A stretch of 13,892 nucleotides of DNA, from contig JADGJG010000703.1 of NCBI GenBank assembly GCA_027596195.1, forward strand, positions 1-13,892, read 5' to 3'. Source of the DNA: Podochytrium sp. JEL0797. Lineage: Eukaryota > Chytridiomycota > Chytridiomycetes > Chytridiales > Chytriomycetaceae. Below, piece by piece: positions 1 to 7,497 of the stretch. The position numbers and the translations under genes were made by a program. Within the stretch, counting starts at the first letter, position 1. Every line of letters starts with the position of its first letter. The notes beneath the pieces are model-generated. The model was not told the DNA's origin. It worked only from the letters and a program-made list of their open reading frames with translations, and did not search any database.

Positions 1-76
1 GCTCACGGAGGTCCTCAACGTCCCTGCTCAACTTGCTCGAATCGCCTAGGCGATGAGGGACTGAGCGCGAGCGCAT
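1..76 (-). CDS. Possible N-terminal fragment of a divergent gene, cut by the window edge
   Basis: On the minus strand an ATG at 76-74 has A at -3 and opens a frame that stays open to the window edge for 25 codons, starting MRSRSVPHRLGDSS and ending in a charged stretch LSRDVEDLRE. No family is recognisable. If real, it would be transcribed away from the esterase-like gene that starts at 404 and share about 330 bases of upstream DNA with it. Short plus-strand frames are also open here (one ends in LARIA and then a stop at 47-49), so the end of a plus-strand gene is an alternative. The evidence is only an open frame and a good start context. Confidence 0.22.
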   Translation of the reverse strand, partial: MRSRSVPHRLGDSSKLSRDVEDLRE

Positions 77-403
77 GGTTTTGCGGGGTTTGACGGCAGG
101 CGTTTTCGCAAACGAGGCGGAAGTGGGGGTCGCCTTGGCTTTAGCTCTCACTCGGGAACGGGTGGTGCGACGGGAGGACATGTCTCTTTTTGGGAGAGGA
201 GGAGTGCCAAGGTCTTGTGTTTTTGCAGAAACGCAAACTTTACTGACGAGGAATTTTCCGGCTTGCCGTGCCCAGTCCGACAAGAAAAAGCCGAGTGCGC
301 GCCCTCCGTCTGGCTCCACCCGCTGCGCAACTCACCCAGCATATTGTCATGCTTCCAATATACATGGGCAAAAAGAATGGGGTGAATTTCACTAACAAAA
401 AAA
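77..403. other. Intergenic region upstream of the PC-esterase-like gene
   Basis: No gene is supported here. Short frames are open on both strands, but none has recognisable protein content. No clear TATA box lies near the start at 404; the last bases before it are A-rich (an eight-A run at 396-403). It probably holds the 5' untranslated region and promoter of the gene at 404, and perhaps of a divergent gene at the left edge. Confidence 0.4.
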
Positions 404-2544
404 ATGCATTTGGAAGGGAGATTCATCGGAAGGGTCTTCGCCATGGCGGTTCTAGTCCTCACTAGCTTTCAACTTGTATCGCTCCAAACTGTCAAATCCA
501 CTTCCTTAGTAAGCGGTGCGAGCTCACACCGTCACGCGGCAGCGTCTCCCGAGGCGGCGACCAGGCTTCACAGCGATTCCCCTGCATCTCACCAACAACT
601 GGGTCCCGGTGAGTCCTGGTGGCACAATTGCTTTCCTTTCCAGAAACGCGAAAAAATAACCGAAAATTAGCCTGCTCAGAGTATTACGCCTTCCTCCCGA
701 ACCTCAAACAGCCTCTGATCGTTACACAGCCCGAGCTCGATTCTGATAACAGCGTGTCTCAAGAGACCCCTCAATGCCCTGCTTGGAAGGCATACGACCT
801 TGACGTTCAAGGCGCCAAAGACTTTTCGGACAACTGCCGTGATGTTTCCGTTGTGGAAGAGTACGGAAACATGTTTGGGGTTCAGCTGTGTGAGTCGAAG
901 ACGCATTGTGGACAGGGGTATTTCGTGATCACGAGGAATGACGTGGATGTGTGCATGAAGGAGTTTGAGCAAGATTTGTCGGTGAACAAAGTGTTGGACA
1001 AGTATTTGAAAGAGCGGATTGGACCTGTGAGTTTGTTTTTTCTTCTCCTGTCGTTCGCGCGCCGTTATTTTTTGTATTGACGTGAATGCGTAAATTGTAG
1101 GACGCGTTCCACATGATCTTCGACGGACCCGAACGCGCCGCGCCAACAATGTGGCACCAGACCTCTCGCTGCGTGTACAAACTGCCCTACCGTCTCACGA
1201 ACCCGGGCACATTCGCCGTCTCCCTCTTGCACGCATACACGTCGTTCGACGGCGTCAACGAAGTCGAAAACAAGTGGCCGAAAGTGATTGGAAAGAACCT
1301 TCTTCCAGCTTCGTTTGAGTTGAGCGTGTGTCCTTCTTGTCCCACGTTCTCAATCAAGAATCTGGAGAGCATGGAGTTGAACGTGTGTGGTCGCATATAC
1401 TCGAATCAAGGCGTGTATTTGAAGATGACGGGGGAAACGGAGCGCGAAAAGTACAAGTTTGAAAACTACAAAAAGGGATACATCTGGTGAGTACTTATCG
1501 TCTTTGATTGGAGGTGGGAGGCTTACGCGTTTTGACTGGCAATGACAGGGCCCCACTCGGATGCCGTTACGACCAACTCTTTGAACTCAACGAGAATTCC
1601 GACTGCTTCAACAAAAGAAACTACTCAATCCGGTTATACGGCGACTCTCACACACGCGTCCTCTCCGACACCGTGGACGCGCGCTTGGCCGGATCCACGC
1701 GCCACCTTAGCAAAAACCCCAAAGGCGGAGACCGCGACTCCCTATTCTACAACGACCGCATCTCTGGAACGGCCTATTCTGGCGACGGGACATTCGCGGG
1801 TCTCGAATATTCACTTCGAAGCAGCGTGCAGGACCCAACGAGTCATGTGGTGTCAAGCGTGAATCGCACGAGGCTCCAATACATCTCTGGCCCGCACATT
1901 GAAAATTTGATTGCGAAACAGGTCGGGCACGACTGGGATGGAGAAAAGATGGTGACCAATTTCGATAAGGAGATGGCCGAGTTTGACGTGCTTCAGTTCG
2001 GATTTGGCCATTGGGCTTCAGGGCCTGGTAAGTGTTGCTTTCCCCAAAGATTGCAATTCAGGGACTAACGCGCCATTTTTAGAGGAGAATAACGGCCATT
2101 TTACGGTAGAACGATGGTTGGATCACGTGGAGCTCGCTGCAGATTACATCCAGGTTATGAATTGGAGGAGACAGAGGTTGGGCCTCAAGCCAATGGTAGT
2201 GATCTGGCACGGAGTCAACGGCTTTGCGTTGAAGACCGATCCTGACGCATGGCTGATTAAGGCATTTGACTGGAGAACCAATTATCGCTTCAAGATTTGG
2301 AGCATGTACGCGGAACGCGCGATTGCGAGACGCGCGGGGTTCAAGATGATGAACAGTTTTGAAATGACGTTCCCGTGGGTACAGGAGAGCGAGGATGGAA
2401 GTCATATGCACACGTTGCCAGGTTCGTTTTTTTGTCTGTTTCCTGTTGCCACTTGCGGAAATTGACTTTTTCGTGCTCATTTTCCCAGCTGTGGATGCTC
2501 AAGTCGATGAGCTCTTGCACAAACTGAACATTTGTAACTGGTAG
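404..2544 (+). CDS. NXPE/PC-esterase-like type II membrane protein, six exons
   Basis: Exons as read: 404-608, 671-1026, 1101-1486, 1549-2027, 2083-2421, 2489-2544, giving about 606 residues. The N-terminus has basic residues and then a hydrophobic stretch (AMAVLVLTSFQLVSL), which suggests a signal anchor and a lumenal, Golgi-type protein. From about residue 188 a stretch including CVYKLPYRLTNPGTFAVSLL resembles the filamin-like Ig module of NXPE proteins. A cysteine-containing linker and GCRYDQLF follow. The C-terminal half shows the SGNH/PC-esterase signature: YGDSHTR (Ser349) and DGSHMH (Asp580, His583), so the Ser-Asp-His set is complete. The family is expected to add or remove acyl groups on glycans; the substrate here is unknown. 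The start could instead be the in-frame ATG at 443 (gccATGg context), but the upstream ATG keeps the basic flank of the anchor. The first acceptor is uncertain: 643 and 679 are also in phase. Confidence 0.78.
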
Positions 2545-3071
2545 AACGTGCAGCAAATGGTTTTGGTTATGGTTTATGGGGTTTCTTCAAGTTGGTATAA
2601 AATTATAGCCTGCTAATTTCCAAGCCAACGCGGTTTTCAGTGCCGCCGCCCACTCTTTCGATTACTCATTCCGGACTATTCCCTCCCGCAATTAAGATTT
2701 TCTTCACACCAAACATTAATGTCGAGAAATATTCTGGAAATATTCCCCCTGCTTTGTTCACTTGGAAGTCCGAAGAAATGGGAGTTGAGAAAAAGAATGT
2801 GAGCAGCGATCAGACTGTTGTGAAAGCGCGAGCGCGTCACTGCACAGGTTGACTCTTGTTTCGGTGAAGTTGGGAAGCGAGAGCCAATCGGAATTGGACA
2901 TTGCAAGCACCAATGGGCTGGAAATCAAGTGGACCCAGCTACTCTTGCTGGATTTGACAAGGTCAAACGATATTCAAACGAATCAACCTGGGTTATCCGC
3001 CGGGACATGCAATAGCAAGAGGAGATTGGTTTTTTTTCTCCCCGACCCAACTTTTCTGCAACTTTTCCGAT
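2545..3071. other. Intergenic region between the esterase-like and P-protein genes
   Basis: No gene is supported. A TATAAAA-like string at 2596-2602 lies about 50 bases past the first stop and could serve in 3' end formation, though no canonical AATAAA is seen. The last 40 bases before the ATG at 3072 are strongly pyrimidine-rich (for example a run of eight T), as is common in fungal core promoters, and there is no TATA box. A CCAAT box lies at about 2883. A perfect 9-mer, GAAATATTC, occurs twice at 2726-2734 and 2737-2745. Confidence 0.45.
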
Positions 3072-4401
3072 ATGGACCTCCCGTCTCTCCGCACCAAGAT
3101 CGACACACTCGACTCACAGCTCGTGGATCTTCTCAACGAGCGCGCGCAGGTCTCCATCAACATTGGCCTGGCAAAGACAAGCGAAGGCCAGGCGAGCGAC
3201 CCAAAGAAGCTCAAGCTCGAGCACATCCACCAGCCAGCGCGCGAACTCAAGGTCTACGAACGTGTAAAGAAGCTCAACAGAAGCGGGCCGCTGAAGGACG
3301 AGTCGATCGAGGCGATTTACCGGTAAGAACGCTTCTCTTAGGGGATCACTTGCTATCATCCCTATCAAAACTCACTACGGTAACCCGTCAACCTCCTCTT
3401 CAGTGAAATCATGTCCGCATCCATCTCGCTGCAGCGCCAAATCACGGTCGCGTTTCTCGGCCCGCGCGGCTCATACACGTCGCAGGTTGCCCAGAACCGT
3501 TTCGGCGATTCGGTCGCGTATTCAGACATGCCGACCATTGCGGATGTGGTCAAGAAGGTGCAGGACAAGACAGTCACGTATGGCGTGGTTCCGATCGAGA
3601 ACTCCACAATGTAAGTGTGCTTCGAAAATCAAACGAATTCTCAAACACTCAACCAAACAAAACAGGGGAAACGTTGACGCGACTCTCGACGCCCTCGTCC
3701 AAGCAACCCAAACCGCCACGCCGGAACTCCGCGTCCAAATCCGCGCGGAGCATTACCTGCCTATTCACCACTGCCTTCTCTCGACTGCCACCTCCCTCTC
3801 CTCCATCACCAAAATCTACTCGCATGCGCAATCACTCGGTCAAACGGCGCGTTGGTGTGCCACTAATTTGCCTGGAGTCGAGAGAGTTGCGGTCGCGAGT
3901 AACTCAGCGGCGGCGGTGCTCGCGCGGAAGGAGCCAGGCGTTGCGGCCATTTGTGGGGAGCAGTGCTCTGAAATGTACGGGTTAAACATTCTCGAAAGGA
4001 ATATTGAGGACATGAAGAGTTTCGTATGGTTTTTTGCGCGGCTCTCAACATTCCCAAACCAACTCTTCTTGCCTACAGACAACACGACCCGCTTCTTCAT
4101 CCTCGGCGACTCCCATGAACCCCCCACCGGCTCCGACAAAACAATCCTCTACTTCACCGTCGACCATCGTCAACCCGGATCCCTCGTGGACGCCCTCAAC
4201 GTTCTCAAAACGCACAACATCAACCTCACGAAAATGGATTCTCGTCCTTCCGGTGCGGGCGCGTGGAACTACTTTTTCTTTATTGAGTGCACGGGGCATT
4301 GCGAGGATGCTAATTTGAAGCTCGCGTTGAAGGAGATGGGCCAGTTTTGTTTGGGGGTGTGGGTTTTGGGGAGTTATCCGAGTCAATGCCCTCCTGTGTG
4401 A
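3072..4401 (+). CDS. pheA: Bifunctional chorismate mutase-prephenate dehydratase (P-protein)
   Basis: Exons as read: 3072-3322, 3404-3610, 3666-4018, 4079-4401, giving 377 residues. It should convert chorismate to prephenate and then to phenylpyruvate, the branch leading to phenylalanine. Residues 1 to about 90 are an AroQ-type mutase: LRTKIDTLD (Arg7), NER (Arg24), GLAK (Lys35) and ARE (Arg57, Glu58) match catalytic positions of the E. coli P-protein. Then comes the dehydratase domain with VAFLGPRGSYTSQ, VVPIENST (147-152), IYSHAQSLGQ and TRF (274-276). The C-terminal ACT domain carries GSLV (304-307) and DSRP (324-327), close to the phenylalanine-binding GALV and ESRP of bacteria, so feedback inhibition is likely. 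The length fits bacterial P-proteins. Yeast uses two separate proteins (ARO7 and PHA2) for these steps. The third intron (4019-4078, GTTTCG donor) is placed by alignment logic, giving EDMKNNTTRFF; it is stop-free and could be read through. Confidence 0.92.
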
Positions 4402-4422
4402 GTTGTAATGAGGTAAAAATGA

Positions 4423-4428
4423 AATAAA
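4423..4428 (+). terminator. AATAAA polyadenylation signal of the P-protein gene
   Basis: A canonical AATAAA lies 22 bases after the TGA at 4399-4401, in an A-rich context. This is the likely 3' end signal for the P-protein transcript. Confidence 0.5.
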
Positions 4429-4856
4429 ATGAAGGCTGGGTGTTTGAGTGTCGCTAGATTTTTCACACTTCAAAAGTAAGATTCTTCAATTCCGCGACGA
4501 GTGTTAAGTGGGGGTCGACGGTGCTGACTGCCGAAGAAGGGTATGTGAGACGGGAAATATAATGAGGGCGTGGTGATTGTCAGTATCCCATGCTAGTTTT
4601 ATTTCGCGCTTCTCCCGAAAATGATGGCTCATGCAAGGAGATGCGTCGCAAATGTTCGAATTTCACCAACAGGCAGAGACACTCTCAAGCCTTCAATCAG
4701 AATGAATCATATTGGTTCAATTGAACTTGACGGTTGGCTGGGGTTATTTTGCCTTTCATACATGATCCGAATACGCAACTTCAAGCCAGAATTTTAATTC
4801 ACCTGGTTATTCTACACTTGATTCTACTCAGAAAAGTTGTAAGGAATGAGAAGATT

Positions 4857-4870
4857 CCGAAAGATTTCGG
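4857..4870. promoter_or_regulatory. CCG-N8-CGG palindrome upstream of hexosaminidase copy 1
   Basis: CCGAAAGATTTCGG is a perfect 14-base palindrome, 217 bases before the ATG. Inverted CCG triplets with fixed spacing are the typical target of fungal Zn2Cys6 transcription factor dimers. It is conserved in the second copy. Binding is inferred only from the pattern. Confidence 0.35.
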
Positions 4871-5019
4871 AGCATTGGGGAAATTTCGAACCTTCGGGTG
4901 GAGATTAGCCACCAACAAGCCATTTCAAGCCGGAAAGCCACCAAGTCGCGTTTCAATCGAACTTCACAGGTGGCAGAGAGTGGCACTGATTTCTTATACG
5001 CGTGATAGGGAAACCAGCC

Positions 5020-5027
5020 TATAAAAA
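5020..5027 (+). promoter_or_regulatory. TATA box of hexosaminidase copy 1
   Basis: TATAAAAA lies 54 bases before the start codon at 5074, and the same element lies at the same distance in copy 2. The dynamin gene also has an A/T-rich TATA-like element about 55 bases before its ATG, which supports a shared core promoter layout. Confidence 0.6.
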
Positions 5028-5073
5028 CCATGCATTCCCCCCGACTCGAAAGTTCATCATCAAAAACACAAAA

Positions 5074-7135
5074 ATGAAACTCCTCTCTATCCTGGCTGTC
5101 GCCGCAGTAGTCTCTGCCGAGCTCAAGTCGTCTGTCCCTCACAACTTGCTGTGGCCCAAGCCCCAATTGTTCACGTCGGGAACCGTCGATCGCACCATCA
5201 ATCCTGATCTTGTTTCTTTCTCGTTCACTGGCGGCGACCTCCGTCTTCTCCAAAAGGTGAAACCCTTTGCATTCCCCCGATACCTTGCTATATATTGAAT
5301 TTACTTTGTCAGGCCGGAGAGCGCTTCAAGGCCAACTCCCTCGCCCAAGGCTGCAACGCCCCCGGCATCAAGGGCGACATTCGCCAAATCAACGTGACCA
5401 TCACCGGATGCGATCCCAAAGACTTGGCCGACGAATCCGAAAGCTACACGCTCGACACGACCGAGGACTCTGTGGTCATCACGGCCGAGAACACGGTCGG
5501 TGCGATTCGCGCTTTCGAGACTTTGTCGCAGTTGGTTCGTGCCAAGGACCAGTTGCCTTTCTACGCTGCCAAGGATGTGATGGGATGTGCTAAGGCGGCG
5601 GATGCTGGGTTTGCTCCAGGGTTTGAGATTCCAGTGAGTATATTGTTTTCTTGTGCTGCTCACACGCGTATTTTCCTTCCTAACTCCTATTTTCTATTCA
5701 TCAGGCTGGACCATGGCACATTGAAGACCACCCCAACTACTCTTACCGCTCCATCCACCTCGACACCTCCCGCAACTTCATCCCCGTCCAAGACATTCTG
5801 CGCACCCTCGACGGAATGGTCGCCACCAAACTCAACGTCCTCAACTGGCACGTCTCCGACGCCACCGCGTTCCCCATGGTCTCCATGACATACCCCGACC
5901 TCACAGACCGCGCGTACAACAAACTCGCCGTCTACACCTACAACGACGCGAACCTCATCATCCGTTACGCTGCCGAGCGTGGTATCCGCGTGATTCCCGA
6001 ATTCGACCACCCAGCCCACACAGACTCCTTCTCTGCCTCCAAGGAACTCAACCCGTTCATCCTCTGCCAAAACTCTGCCGTTGGCTGGATCAACCCATAC
6101 AACGGCGGAGTCGGAAACGAGCCCCTCGGTAACTGGTGGCCTCACTGCGTGGAACCTCCCTGCGGCGCCGTCAACATTGCCGACCCGAAAGCCGGACCCG
6201 CCATCTCCAAGCTCATGATGGAATACGCGAGCTTGTTCCCCGACTCGGTGATGCACTTGGGTGGAGACGAGGTTTCTTCCTTCTGTTACGCCACGGAGCC
6301 CGCGTACCTTGAGAAGGTGTTCCCGGGCATGACCAACTACTCGTCCGTGTTCCCCAACGCCGAGGAGCCCTACACGTTCCCTGAAGCCTGGTTCGACGGT
6401 TTCGCGCGCGTGTACCAAAACTACATTGACGGAATCATTGAGGACGTCAAGGAAGTCAAGAAAACCACCATGCACTGGGAAGACATTATCCTCAACGACT
6501 TTGTCGACCTCCCCGAGGGATCCATCATCCAAATCTGGAACGGGTGGAACAACAAGCTCGGCAAGAACTCTCTCCAACGTATCCTTGAGCTCAACAAGTA
6601 CCAGATCGTGGACACCAACAACGAGAACTATTACTTGGACGGTGGTGCCGGCAAGTGGTTGACCGATTCGCTTGGGTATGGAAACCAGTCTGCCAGGGAG
6701 GACTACTGGTTGGCGTACCGCAACTGGCAGCACATTTACAACCATGACCCACGCACGTCGCCGATGCAGAACGTGACTGATGTGACTGGGACTGGGTTGG
6801 CAGACCCACCCAAGGGTAACTTGAGCTTGATTATCGGTGCGTCTGCGGCCATCTGGGGTGAGAAGATTGACTCGTTGAACCTGGACATTAAGTTGTGGCC
6901 CCGCGCTGCTGCTATGGCTGAGGCGCTTTGGTCTTCGTTCGACGATGCGGCCAACAAGGACATGTTTGAGGCTGAGCCGCGTTTGGTCAAGATGAGGGAG
7001 CGGTTGATGTCGCGTGGAATGGAGGCGGAGGCGATGCACCCCGAGTGGTGTGATGACAACTTGTGTGGTTTCTTGGTGGGTGGCAACAAGTCCTCTCAAG
7101 CCTTCAATCAGAATGAATCATATTGGTTCAATTGA
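5074..7135 (+). CDS. Secreted GH20 beta-N-acetylhexosaminidase, copy 1, altered C-terminus
   Basis: Exons: 5074-5256, 5313-5633, 5705-7135; 644 residues. It should remove terminal N-acetylhexosamine from chitin oligomers or glycans outside the cell. MKLLSILAVAAVVSA is a clear signal peptide. Residues about 17-168 form the GH20 N-terminal domain and the rest is the catalytic barrel: NWHVSDATAF, EFDHPAH (267-273), HLGGDEV with the catalytic Asp356-Glu357 pair, MHWED, IQIWNGW, YYLDGG, and the family hallmark AAIWGEKIDSLNLDIKLWPR. Several N-glycosylation sequons are present (NVT, NYS, NQS, NLS). After GGNKS the protein diverges from copy 2: its last 13 residues, SQAFNQNESYWFN, are read from DNA that is otherwise the upstream region of this gene family. 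All catalytic motifs are kept, so activity is likely unless the native tail matters. Only two other residues differ from copy 2 (Leu/Met and Ala/Ser in exon 2). Confidence 0.95.
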
Positions 7136-7283
7136 ACTTGACGGTCGGCTGAGTCAGAAAGTCCAGTTGGGTTATTTTGCCTTTCATACGTGATCCGAAT
7201 ACGCAACTTCAAGCCAGAATTTAATTCACCTGGTTATTCTACACTTGATTCTACTCGGAAAAGTTGTAAGGAATGAGAAGATT

Positions 7284-7297
7284 CCGAAAGATTTCGG
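7284..7297. promoter_or_regulatory. CCG-N8-CGG palindrome upstream of hexosaminidase copy 2
   Basis: The same perfect palindrome CCGAAAGATTTCGG as in unit 1, here 214 bases before the ATG. It is unchanged although flanking bases differ between the copies. A Zn2Cys6-type regulator is a possible partner, by pattern only. Confidence 0.35.
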
Positions 7298-7443
7298 AGC
7301 ATTAGGGAAATTTCGAACCTTCGGGTGGAGATTAGCCACCAACAAGCCATTTCAAGCCGGAAAGCCACCTCGCGTTTCAATCGAACTTCACAGGTGGCAG
7401 AGAGTGGCACTGATTTCTTATACGCGTGATAGGGAAACCAGCC

Positions 7444-7451
7444 TATAAAAA
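7444..7451 (+). promoter_or_regulatory. TATA box of hexosaminidase copy 2
   Basis: TATAAAAA lies 54 bases before the ATG at 7498, identical in sequence and spacing to copy 1. An ACGCGT hexamer lies just upstream at 7422-7427 in both copies. Confidence 0.6.
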
Positions 7452-7497
7452 CCATGCATTCCCCCCGACTCGAAAGTTCATCATCAAAAACACAAAA

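Larger units (their letters stand above)
4402..5073. other. Intergenic and promoter region of the first hexosaminidase
   Basis: No gene is supported. From 4683 onward this DNA is repeated upstream of the second hexosaminidase; before 4683 it is unique. The unique part holds TTTCGCGC at 4602-4609 (similar to E2F-type sites) and CCGAAA at 4615-4620. The repeated part holds the CCG-N8-CGG palindrome at 4857-4870, an ACGCGT hexamer at 4998-5003 and a TATA box at 5020. Confidence 0.55.
4683..7093 (+). repeat. Tandem duplication unit 1 (promoter plus hexosaminidase gene)
   Basis: The sequence from 4683 (tctcaagccttcaatcag) reappears at 7094, and everything to 7093 matches the second unit that runs to 9518. 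The unit holds about 390 bases of upstream DNA and all of the hexosaminidase gene except its last 14 codons and stop. Unit lengths are 2411 and 2425 bases. The difference is explained by three small upstream indels (+17, -1, -3 in unit 2) and one extra base in the second intron of unit 2. Confidence 0.95.
7136..7497. other. Short spacer between hexosaminidase copies: 3' flank of copy 1 and promoter of copy 2
   Basis: The 362 bases between the copy 1 stop and the copy 2 ATG come entirely from the duplicated upstream region. No AATAAA is present, so copy 1 has no obvious polyadenylation signal of its own. Compared with unit 1 this stretch has an extra 17-mer (agtcagaaagtccagtt at about 7151-7167), one fewer T, and lacks three bases near 7368. 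Confidence 0.7.

Noticed and set aside
2726..2745. Two GAAATATTC 9-mers separated by TG, resembling a heat-shock element
   Set aside because: Spacing inside each 9-mer is GAA-N3-TTC, not the GAA-N2-TTC of a heat-shock element. Only the central TTC-TG-GAA fits, and the gene it precedes gives no reason to expect heat control.
4998..5003. ACGCGT (MluI cell-cycle box) near the hexosaminidase TATA box, also at 7422
   Set aside because: The hexamer, or close forms of it, also occurs in several introns and coding parts of the window, so one copy per promoter is not evidence of cell-cycle control.
5030..5077. A short upstream frame before hexosaminidase copy 1 (ATG at 5030) whose TGA overlaps the real ATG, repeated before copy 2
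   Set aside because: The ATG lies only 10 bases after the start of the TATA box, so transcription probably starts downstream of it and the frame would not be in the mRNA.
5687..7099. A minus-strand open frame of about 470 codons opposite hexosaminidase copy 1, and a similar one at 8112-9464 opposite copy 2
   Set aside because: These are shadows of the sense gene. Its codon bias avoids the triplets that would give antisense stops, and the translated products have low-complexity Val/Gly/Arg-rich content. Their presence in both copies only reflects the duplication.
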